41,145 bases of DNA, taken from contig JAUIEC010000024.1 in NCBI GenBank assembly GCA_030428945.1, forward strand, positions 1 through 41,145. The letters are read 5' to 3'. This DNA comes from Phycisphaerae bacterium. Lineage in GTDB: Bacteria; Planctomycetota; Phycisphaerae; UBA1845; Fen-1342. Within the stretch, counting starts at the first letter, position 1, and each line of letters opens with the position of its first letter. Below, piece after piece: positions 15,168 through 23,600 of this stretch. A program made the translations under genes and the position numbers. The notes beneath the pieces were generated by a model. It searched no databases and was not told where the DNA came from. It saw only the letters and a list, made by a program, of their open reading frames with translations.

Positions 15168-16929
15168 TTGATGCTCCTTGCCTTCTTTGCACCCCGTGAA
15201 ATCCGTCGGGATCCAGAACCTGCTCGAACACAATGAGCCCGTTGCAGGGTTGCTGGAAGATCACCTTCGTGGCGACCGAGCCGAGCAGGTTAATGTCGGC
15301 AACGCTCGCGGAGAATGTGGGGCTCCAGCAACCGACACCGTCCCACGGCATCTCCTCGACGTTCACATGTTCCAGCCAAGGTTCGATTGCAGCAGAGAAC
15401 CGCTCGGTTGGGAACCGGGTCGCGTCGGCCACAAAGACGAAGAGCCGCTTCGCTCGATTGGAAATGGAAACGGAGGCGAAACGCTTGGGCTCCTTGAAGA
15501 CAAGTTCACCCAGCATGTGAAGAGAACAATCGTCGCCGGTACAGTCAATGATCGTCGAGCATCCCGACAGCCGGGTGAAGGCCGCGGAGCTGATCTCTTT
15601 ATCGAAGGACTCAACCCGGGCGTTTGGATTTGCCGCTCGAAGTCGGCGAGCAACGGCTTGGGCTTTCATCTGGCCGACGTCATTGGCGAGAAGCGTGTGT
15701 CGGATAATGTTACCTGCACTAAGCACATCATGGTCGAACAGCAGTACGTGCCTTCCGCCACCGCGCACAACAAGCTCGGCGACGACGGCGCCGATGGCAC
15801 CCACACCAACGATTGCGACTCTCTGGCTATCCGCGACGACGGTACCTCGAGTAGCTCGTTCACTCATTGCCCAGTTCCGACCAGGTCGCCATTCGACAGT
15901 TCGTGAACCAGACAGCACAAAACGGAGATCATGGTCAAATGCCCGCCGAAATCCCTTCTGCGGCCGATGCTTCTGCGTCAAGGTCGGCAGTACGATCGGC
16001 TGCCAGTGCATTCTGACCGCGTCACCACCAACGATGGCGGGAATCGGGAACCCGACAAGCAACAGTGGACTTCGTTGCTCTCGAACAGCATCAAGAACGG
16101 GCTCAAGCCGATCGAGAACGACACCTGCGACTTGACGAAGATCGCGCCAAGTTGACGGGGCATTATAAGGTGGTAAGAAGGGAACTCTCGGGAGTCGGAC
16201 CCAGGCAGCGGGGTACGCGGTCTTTGAACCACACGCGACCCAATCCCCCCATGCGACATCGAAAATGGTCGAACCGGCAACTGAGTCAAAACGGTCGATC
16301 GCAATCAAGCGATCACCAAACGCCCGCAAGGTTGCAAGGCCTTCCCGAATCTCAGATTCCATCCAAACTGCTAAGCTGGCTTCATTCTCGATGAACGCAA
16401 GCTGCGGTCGTTCTCGACTGGAAAAATCTGGCAGCTCGAAGGGATCACCTTGTCGAAAGAGCGTACCTTCGGCCGCGGCCCTACACCAAGCCACAGCTCT
16501 TTCGGCAAGCCACCGAAGCCTCTCGGCACCAAAAGGCTCTGTTTCGCCGCGATAACGACCGAGGAAGCTCGCTGGATCGCGCAAACAGAGACTCCCGGTC
16601 CGCCAAGGGAGTTTTGATGGGCCCTCGCGGTTCTTGCGCTGATGTGGAAAAGTACCAGTGATCCCACCCTTCTTCGAGGGAACCACCTCGGCGCTACCGG
16701 TCGGAAACGCAGCAGACGTAACGAACCACCACTCGCTCTGCGCCGGAAAACCGTCAATCACCTCATCGACCGTAACGACAAAGGAAACGCCAATACGATC
16801 GCCAAACACTGTGGCGTCCGACACGCTGCCGATGCCTGGAACGGCGTCAAGCCGGCGTCTCGCGCATTGAACCCGGCCTACGGCGCGCTCAAGCAAAGCG
16901 GCCCTTCGAAGAAATCCGGCTTGGGCCAC
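15145..16929 (-). CDS. cap2: Cap2-like E2-E1 fusion protein
   Basis: About 594 residues. The N-terminal E2-like part contains a candidate active Cys in TGSLCLRDP. The C-terminal E1/ThiF domain has the nucleotide fold VAIVGVGAIGAVVAELV, then LLFDHDVLSAGNIIRH (Asp and Asn/Arg that bind ATP) and a later Cys in GVGCWSP, a candidate E1 thioester Cys. Known: Cap2 conjugates the CD-NTase C-terminus to targets, priming it. GTG 16929 was chosen (41-base overlap with the CD-NTase gene); GTG 16971 is possible but overlaps by 83. Confidence 0.88.
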   Translation of the reverse strand: MAQAGFLRRAALLERAVGRVQCARRRLDAVPGIGSVSDATVFGDRIGVSFVVTVDEVIDGFPAQSEWWFVTSAAFPTGSAEVVPSKKGGITGTFPHQRKNREGPSKLPWRTGSLCLRDPASFLGRYRGETEPFGAERLRWLAERAVAWCRAAAEGTLFRQGDPFELPDFSSRERPQLAFIENEASLAVWMESEIREGLATLRAFGDRLIAIDRFDSVAGSTIFDVAWGDWVACGSKTAYPAAWVRLPRVPFLPPYNAPSTWRDLRQVAGVVLDRLEPVLDAVREQRSPLLLVGFPIPAIVGGDAVRMHWQPIVLPTLTQKHRPQKGFRRAFDHDLRFVLSGSRTVEWRPGRNWAMSERATRGTVVADSQRVAIVGVGAIGAVVAELVVRGGGRHVLLFDHDVLSAGNIIRHTLLANDVGQMKAQAVARRLRAANPNARVESFDKEISSAAFTRLSGCSTIIDCTGDDCSLHMLGELVFKEPKRFASVSISNRAKRLFVFVADATRFPTERFSAAIEPWLEHVNVEEMPWDGVGCWSPTFSASVADINLLGSVATKVIFQQPCNGLIVFEQVLDPDGFHGVQRRQGASSDKQVLT

Positions 16930-17959
16930 TCCGTGGCGTAAACCCACCGGGTGGCGGCTGAGGGAATTCACTACCGAGGAGATCGCGCCACCTCGCTACA
17001 CTGGTCGTGAAATCTTGGTCTTCAAGTGCAGCTCGAGCCCGCCGAGATGCGTCGCCTACCTTACGATGAAATTCTGCAAAGAAATCTCCCGGAATTCTCG
17101 CGAAGACATTGTTCTCTGGAAGGGCGCGATCTGCGATATTCGGGGTCTGTGCCGCCGCCGCTTCGGCTGTATACTTACGGTGGATCCCTTCGAGAGTGTC
17201 AACCAACCCCTTGGCCACACTGGGGATCTCGTCCGGACAACAGTCGCCAACCAAGTGCTCAAGGGGATACCCCTTGGGGTACTTGGGCTGTGGTTCCGAG
17301 TGGCGCTTCCACCACTTAATGACCTTCACGACATTGACAAAATGACCACCACCGCGAAGGTTTTTTTCAGCGGTCCATTTGATCTGCGCAAGAGGATGCG
17401 TGCGATCCCAGGCATACCTCTCACGGTCAGGGATCCAGAGCGGCTCATCCGTTTTCCATTTCGCCTCGATCGCCGCCCGCTTCAAGAGGACGTCAGCAGC
17501 CGCCTCGGAAAATGAGGCAAAATCGCCTTCGTCGAGTGCTCGCTTTGCGACCAGCTCTCGCAGTACTTCACCAGGCTCTGCAGTCGGCACAAGGTCCAAC
17601 TTGACCTCCGTGTCCACCGAGATACACCACGAACGATCCTGAGCTTTGTAGCTGCCTCTGTAGTGACGTTCCAAGAACGGCCGGAAGAGCTCTAGCGTGT
17701 ACGCCGCGGTCGCCTGCGTTTTCGGGAGGTTGGTGACGACAACAACATCGACATCGCACTCGAAACCGGGGGTGGCCTTAATACCAGTGTGGCGCCGATA
17801 GCTGCCCTGGATGAACGTCCCCAGGATAATTGGCCTTAGCGCCTCATCGGCTTCGAGTCGACCCCGGAGCGTGGCGTGCGAGTCTCGCATCCGGTTCCGC
17901 TGAGGCTCGGTTGGCCGGATCGCACCAAGGAAGTCGGCGAAATGAGTGGGCGCTTCCAT
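16889..17959 (-). CDS. CD-NTase (CBASS cyclic oligonucleotide synthase)
   Basis: A 356-residue nucleotidyltransferase. Motif GTFIQGSYRRHTGI gives the GS signature (Gly52-Ser53); DVDVVVV gives two catalytic Asp (69, 71) and VKLDLVP the third (Asp122). The helical C-terminal part has HFVNVVKVIKWWKR and YPLEHLVGD. Known: CD-NTases make cyclic di- or trinucleotides on phage infection. With a SAVED effector a cyclic trinucleotide is plausible, by analogy. The C-terminus SKGRFA ends in Ala, of interest because Cap2 joins the C-terminal residue to targets. ATG 17959 with GGAGAACGGAAG upstream. Confidence 0.93.
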   Translation of the reverse strand: MEAPTHFADFLGAIRPTEPQRNRMRDSHATLRGRLEADEALRPIILGTFIQGSYRRHTGIKATPGFECDVDVVVVTNLPKTQATAAYTLELFRPFLERHYRGSYKAQDRSWCISVDTEVKLDLVPTAEPGEVLRELVAKRALDEGDFASFSEAAADVLLKRAAIEAKWKTDEPLWIPDRERYAWDRTHPLAQIKWTAEKNLRGGGHFVNVVKVIKWWKRHSEPQPKYPKGYPLEHLVGDCCPDEIPSVAKGLVDTLEGIHRKYTAEAAAAQTPNIADRALPENNVFARIPGDFFAEFHRKVGDASRRARAALEDQDFTTSVARWRDLLGSEFPQPPPGGFTPRSGPSRISSKGRFA

Positions 17960-18120
17960 CTTCCGTTCTCCTGCAGACAACTGGAGCCATGCAAATTTCG
18001 TGCCACACAACAACCCGCCCGATGCGGCGAAAGGAGCTTGGGTTCGACACTGAGAGATCTGCCAGACTGGCAGACACGATGTCACTGGTGTTAGGGGCGG
18101 CCCCGCCCCCTACCCCTTGA
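17960..18120 (-). promoter_or_regulatory. candidate CBASS operon promoter and operator
   Basis: On the minus strand GTGACA (about 18084-18079) is a near-consensus -35 with a weak -10 17 bases on (GCAGAT). Between them lies a perfect inverted repeat CTGCCAG-A-CTGGCAG (18059-18073), a candidate operator. A G/C-rich hairpin (18092-18111) lies upstream. All inferred from sequence. Confidence 0.35.
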
Positions 18121-18154
18121 CATTTAGATGGAAATAAAGGATGTTATTTCCTAT
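18116..18154. promoter_or_regulatory. dif-like recombination core and TTGACA box before the recombinase
   Basis: GGAAATAA-AGGATG-TTATTTCC (18130-18151) has perfect 8-base arms around a 6-base centre; extended arms of about 11 bases and the form ..ATAA-N6-TTAT.. resemble XerCD/dif-type cores. It lies 42 bases before the recombinase ATG. TTGACA at 18116-18121 could be its -35. Inference: resolution or attachment site, or an autoregulatory operator. Confidence 0.5.
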
Positions 18155-18192
18155 AAACGCGCCCGAACATCCGACGGCACAGAGGCCGCACC

Positions 18193-19215
18193 ATGTCCAA
18201 CGAAATCGTACCCGTCACCATAAACCAGATCGCGCAAGTCGATCAGATGCCCGCCATTATCGAAGAGGCCGGCGACAACGCCCGCTTCGCCTGGGCCCAG
18301 GACTTCCTGACCGAGGAAGAAAACCCGAACACCAACGCCGCCTACCGCCGGGCCGCCGAGCGCTTCCTGACATGGTGTCACCTGGATCTGGCCAAGCCGC
18401 TGCACCAGGTCCTGCCGGCCGACGTCCGCGGCTACATCGACGGCCTGACGACCCTGAACCGCCTCGACCACGAAGGAAACCCCAAGCCAGCCTCCAAGGC
18501 GATGAAGAAGCTGCACCTGACGGCGATCCGCAAGCTGTTCGACAAGCTGGTGGTTCGGCATGCGGTCGTGCTCAATCCGGCCGCCTCAGTCAAAGGCCCG
18601 AAACACCACGTGACCGAGGGTTCGACGCCATCGACGTCGCCCAAATCGGTCGAGCAGATGCTGGCTGAAATGGACACCACCAACCTGGTCCGGCTCCGCG
18701 ATGCCGCCATCATCGGCATCCTGGCCTGGACGGCTGCCCGGGCCGGAGCTGTGGCCAGCTTGAAGCGCGGGGATCTGTACTCAGATGGGACGCAGTTCTA
18801 CCTGCGATTCGACGAGAAAGGCGGCAAGGCCCGCACGATCCCGGTCCGGCACGACCTGCTGCAGCTGCTCGAGGAGTATCTCGATCGGGCCGGCCTGACG
18901 ACCGCGCACCCCGACACCCCCCTGTTCTGCACCGCCCGCGGCCGCAGCCGCAAACTCACGACTACCGCGATGAGCGGCAAGGACATCGCCAACATGGCTC
19001 GCCGGCGTTACCGCGATGCCGGCCTTCCGCCGGCGTTGACGGCACATTCACTGCGGGCAACCACCGCGACTGCGTTGATTGAACAAGGCGTACCGATCGA
19101 GGATGTGCAGCACCTGCTGGGGCATTCGGATCCACGGACGACCAAGCTCTACGATCACACAAAACGCCAGGTCACGCGGAACATCGTGGAGAGGATTCCG
19201 ATCAAAGGAGCATAA
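18193..19215 (+). CDS. tyrosine recombinase (Xer/phage-integrase family)
   Basis: A 340-residue recombinase. The N-terminal SAM-like core-binding domain (about 30-135) is followed by the catalytic domain with Arg183 (AARAGAVASLKRGDL), a Lys near 212, HSLR (His285, Arg288), LLGH (His311) and nucleophile Tyr320 in TTKLYDH. All catalytic residues are present. Known: on plasmids such enzymes resolve multimers or integrate elements. It probably acts on the dif-like core just upstream. ATG at 18193. Confidence 0.93.
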   Translation: MSNEIVPVTINQIAQVDQMPAIIEEAGDNARFAWAQDFLTEEENPNTNAAYRRAAERFLTWCHLDLAKPLHQVLPADVRGYIDGLTTLNRLDHEGNPKPASKAMKKLHLTAIRKLFDKLVVRHAVVLNPAASVKGPKHHVTEGSTPSTSPKSVEQMLAEMDTTNLVRLRDAAIIGILAWTAARAGAVASLKRGDLYSDGTQFYLRFDEKGGKARTIPVRHDLLQLLEEYLDRAGLTTAHPDTPLFCTARGRSRKLTTTAMSGKDIANMARRRYRDAGLPPALTAHSLRATTATALIEQGVPIEDVQHLLGHSDPRTTKLYDHTKRQVTRNIVERIPIKGA

Positions 19216-19248
19216 CTTGCTCCGTAGAAAACCGCAACAGTTCGGCGC

Positions 19249-19880
19249 TTGTTAGGATTGCGCATCTGCATTCGGGCGGTGACGGCCATCGACGGCAGCG
19301 GCTTCGAGGCGCATCACACCAGCCATTACTTCGTGCGTCGCAAGCAGAAGTTCTCTGAACAGCGGCAATCGATGACGTATCGACGGTTTCCCAAGCTCGG
19401 CCTGGTCTGCGACTGTCAAACGCACCTGATCCTCTGGCCGCCGTACCCGGGCGGGGGCCGAGCCCGGATCACCCGCACCTGATCGAAGCAGCGCTGGCCG
19501 CGGCCACACGTCAGCGGATGACGACGATTCTGGCCGACGCCGGTTACGACGCCGAGTGGGTCCATGTCTTCCTGCGCGACGAGCTCGATCTTCGTTCACT
19601 GATACCGCCCAAGATCGGTCGCCCGACACCGAAGCCGCCGACCGGCCACTACCGGCGGCAGATGCGTGCTTACTTCAGGCGTCCCAAGGAGAGCCGTCGG
19701 TACGGCCAACGCTGGCAGGCCGAGACCGTCTTCAGCATGATCAAGCGTCGCCTCGGCAGAACCGTCAACGCCCGACGATACAACGCTCAGAACCGGGCCC
19801 TGCTGCTGAAAGCCATCGCCCACAACATCCTCATCCTCCGTCGAAGACGAGGTTTTCTACCGAGCAAGCATAACTCGATT
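19249..19880 (+). pseudogene. DDE transposase relic (IS4/IS5-like), truncated and frameshifted
   Basis: The first frame (19249-19482) has AIDGSGFEAHHTSHYF (first Asp); the second frame, from about 19455, has ILADAGYDAEWV (second Asp) and WQAETVFSMIKRRLGR (Glu). The shift falls in the G-run near 19449-19457. The N-terminal third is missing and the 3' end runs into another relic. Some IS5-group elements use programmed frameshifting, but the missing start makes this a dead copy. Confidence 0.85.
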
Positions 19881-20110
19881 TCCGCTCTTTGCAGATCATC
19901 ATCCACTGCCTCTGCAATTCGCGGATGGTTCCGGCCGCGCACTCGGGGCATACCCCGAAACACTTCCTCGGAGGTCATGTTGAGCGACTGGTCGGTCACG
20001 ATCCGCTTCAGCCGCGCGTTCTCCTTCTCCAGTTTCTTGAGTCGCCGGGCTTGGTCGAGCTTGAGCCCGCCGTAGTCCTCCCGAGTTGCTTGGCCGCCTG
20101 ACTGACGCTC
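19880..20110 (-). pseudogene. IS3-family orfA-like relic
   Basis: On the minus strand, EDYGGLKLDQARRLKKLEKE and NARLKRIV (about 20070-20000) match the conserved leucine-zipper end of IS3 OrfA proteins. It is only a fragment, joined after DQSLN to unrelated sequence, and lacks the OrfB catalytic part. It abuts the other transposase relic: a small graveyard of insertions between recombinase and Rhs locus. Confidence 0.6.
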
Positions 20111-20130
20111 TTGCCCTGTCTTGGTGCCTT

Positions 20131-20658
20131 CTATTTATTGGCTATCCGTTCTCCACATTCCGGGCACTTCCTTGACGCACCGAGCAAACAGTACCCACAG
20201 TACCCGCAACGCCCAGTCAATAGCCACTTGCGGCGTTTCCGCCAACACCAATAACTCCACAAGGACGGGCCCGATAGTGCCAAGCACTTGACTACCGCAC
20301 TGATGACGTCATGCAGCGGATCGAACCTCACCCCAGAAACCGCCTTAATGCCCAGCGGCACGCCAAACATGGCGATTGCACATACGGCTGCCACTAAAAC
20401 AACGTGAGCCCTAAGGAGAAACGCAATGAGTAAACCGAAAGAAATCGCGATTGCGAGGTCTGAGAGAGGCAACGCAACGTGATAGAGAAAGACAAATCTT
20501 GGAGTGGTCGAAAAGTGATCTCTAGCAAAGCTAGTCAAGCTTCTGAGTAGTCCGGTGGCGACGTACCATTGAAATACAGCTTCCCTACCCCAAAAACCAA
20601 TAAGTAGGCTCGCCGAGACGAGGGCAAGGATAATTAATACATTTCTTGCTCTGGACAA
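20131..20658 (-). CDS. membrane protein with C-terminal zinc ribbon
   Basis: About 175 residues, probably from TTG 20658 (AGGA upstream), directly after the Rhs-like gene. Three or four hydrophobic helices (VLIILALVSASLLIGFWG; LAIAISFGLLIAFLL; VVLVAAVCAIAMFGVPLG) are followed by CGYCGYCLLGASRKCPECGE, a four-Cys ribbon frequent in planctomycetal membrane proteins. Downstream position in the Rhs operon suggests an immunity or accessory role, but that is only positional. Confidence 0.65.
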   Translation of the reverse strand: MSRARNVLIILALVSASLLIGFWGREAVFQWYVATGLLRSLTSFARDHFSTTPRFVFLYHVALPLSDLAIAISFGLLIAFLLRAHVVLVAAVCAIAMFGVPLGIKAVSGVRFDPLHDVISAVVKCLALSGPSLWSYWCWRKRRKWLLTGRCGYCGYCLLGASRKCPECGERIANK

Positions 20659-20680
20659 ACGGTTCCTGCCTCTCCTTGAC

Positions 20681-23600
20681 TTAACCCGGCAAGCCACGCT
20701 TGGGCCAAGGCAGCGGATTGCCGGGCTTGAGGTTTTGCATGGCATCTGCCAGGCATTGGCATAGGTCGTCCTTGCTTCCACGCTCACCCTCGACTTGAAT
20801 GATACACCCCTTGAGGTCCTGGCAACCAAGCATGAGTAGCGGGCACATTAGGTCCGCGTAATCGTCAGCCCATTGTATATCCCGTCCAGTAGCGCGATCT
20901 GAGTTTCCGCACCACGGTGTCCACGGCCGAGCGGGCGGCGGCGGTGCTGGTGCCGGTGCCGGTGCCGCCGGAGCTGCAACCTGCCTGCATCCCGGCGCCC
21001 AGCCCCACGTCATGCCCGGAGCAGGCGGCCCGTTTGTCACGGTACAACAAAAAGACGCGGCGGCGCTCGGAGGGACCCCATTTAACACCAGCAGCCAGTA
21101 ACAGGCCGTTTCAGCAGCCGGTTTTGCTGCCGGGCCAAATCCTGGAATAGAAAACGGGGCCAGACGTGGCCCACCAGTCGACAAGGAGTTTCTACCATTG
21201 ATTCCGCAGGATGCAAATCCCAAAGGATCAATCGCATTGGTGGCGTTATTCGATACGTATCCGTACAATGCAAGACCGCCGTTTTCCTGGATTGGGTCTC
21301 TACAAATCCAGCGACTCTGTTGGATGCTAAAGTACCGTGCCCCCCAGTACAGAAGACCGGACGATGCCTCGGCGTACTTGGTGCTGACCTGCATCGGGTT
21401 CTCGGCGGCGTAGGTTCCTGTCGCGGATGCTACTTGACCGAAACCTCCGTACATATAGCTCGCTTGGGTCGACCCGTCGCTCCGCAGCAACATCTGCGTG
21501 ACGTTTCCATTGCCGTCATAGCAAGCCAGGTACCGCTTGGTACTGGTGTCGAACTTCTCGTCTTCGATCGCCAACAAGCCACCGACTCCACCCGCCGCCT
21601 CAAGCGAGTTCACGGAGACGCCGTGCTGCCCCGGTAGGTCGAGTCCCCATGTGTATCGCCTGATAACACTGTCATCCGAACCATCGAGCTCAGCGATCAT
21701 CAGCCAGTTGTGCCAAACGAACTTCCGATGCACGCTTGGATCGTCTTCCCAGTCGCCGGATGTTCCGGCATTCGGATCCCAGTCAAAGACCTTCTTCCAG
21801 ACGCGCCGGTTGCGGTAGTCGTACCCGAACGTCAGTTTCTTATCGTCGGATGTGGACGGGCTCCGTGTCAGGACCGCGATCAACCGATTCTCGGCATCCC
21901 ATTCGTAGGTGAAGTCACCATCCAAGGTCAGATTGCCGTCCAAGTCGTATTCGAAGGTCTCGGCCGATGTGGTGCATTGCGCGTCGTCGCCGGTCTCTTC
22001 GTATTGATTGAGTTCATTCGTGCAGTAATAGAGCGTCGAACTCGTCCCTTCGGTGTATTCCAGGCGATTGCCGATGGGGTCGTATTCGTACTCGCGATCG
22101 AGCGTGGCCTGAGAAGCACCGGAGTCATTCGGTTCGTCGTCGAACCGCTCGGAGGCAGTCAGTTCGTTGCGGGCGTTGTAGGTCCAGGCGTCGTGCTCGA
22201 CCTGTGAAAAAGCCGTACCGTCATAGACGACGTCGGTGCGACGGCCAAGGCTGTCGTAGCGATAGGTGTACTTGCTCTTCGTGACCGGCGCTCCGGTCGG
22301 GTCCCAGATCATCGCGGTGTGCTTGAGCAGATTCCGCTTCGGACGATAGGAGAACTCCCGCTTCGCCTCAACGGCCGCGTTCTTGACGTACTCGATCGCA
22401 GTGACCAGGTTCGAGCCCGGATCACCTGATGTGGCCGGATCGTCATAGACGTATCGCACGCCATCGTTGTGAAGACCCGGACCTTCGACGGTGTCCATCC
22501 GGGTCGTGTCGGGATCGTACGTATAGAGGGCCTCGTAGGTGGCGTCGTCGTCTGAGGTGGTCCCGAAGGCGATCCGCGTCAGGCGATCGAAGTCAGCTGA
22601 CTTCTGGGTCCACACACCGCCAAGGAACTCGAAATACTCGACCTCATCGATGTAGCTCGTCGAGAGCCGCGAATTCGTGCCGTAGAGCGCCGGCGTGCCG
22701 CCGTTGGCCGTGAAGGTCTCCCATTTGGGCCGCAGATACGAGTCGTACTTGAAGGTGCGCTTGCCGGCCGCGTCGGTGACCGTGTCGATGGCCCCGGTCA
22801 GCAGGTAAGTCATTGTCACCGGCGGAGTCGGCGTAACGGTGCTCGAACCCGCATCTGAGTACGTGATCGACGTCATATCGCCGTAGGTGGCATCGTAGGC
22901 GTAGGTCGTCTTCAGGTTCGCGCTGTCCACAAGCCGGGCCCAGGACCGCGTCAGCAGTTTTCCATCCGGCGTGTAAGTGTACGTCGTCGTCTTCGAGTCC
23001 GCGTAGGTCTTCGTCAGCAGCAGGCCAGTCGTGTCGTCGTACTCCCACTGCGTCACATCCGACGAAACGCTCCCGCCCGGCCAGCCGGAGGAGTCCTCCC
23101 ACCCGTTTGTCACGTGCGCCTCGTCCCGGTAGGTGTGCAGGTGGGTTCGCTCACCATGATCGTTGTACTGCATCCGCACCGGCTGCGGGACATGCCCCCA
23201 GGTGTATTCGATTTCACCGCGATCGGAGTACGCATACCGGGTGTACTTGTTGTCGGGGTTCTTGGTCGCTTCGAGACGCCCCGTCGCCGGATCGTACTCG
23301 TAACTGGTCTGGTTTCCGCCGCCGTCCTTGGTCCAGGCCACGCGGCCATCGGAATCGTAGCTCGTTTCCGTGGCGTTGCCGCGGCTGTCGATGACCTTCT
23401 TGGTCCGGCCAAGGCTGTCGTACTCGTAGCTGGTCTCAAGCCCGGCCCGGTCGGTCGTGGTCAATGCGCGGCCGTTGCGGGTGACGCTGACAATCTCCTC
23501 ATCAGTGGCTGTGAAGGAGGTCGTTCGCGTCACCAGCATCTTGGTCGTATCAAGCGTGGTTGTGACCGTGGTCGGGTTGCCGTAGATGTCCTCGCTGATC

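Noticed and set aside
15178..15906. 242-codon plus-strand frame
   Set aside because: It is antisense to cap2 and has no family features; cap2 motifs are unmistakable on the other strand.
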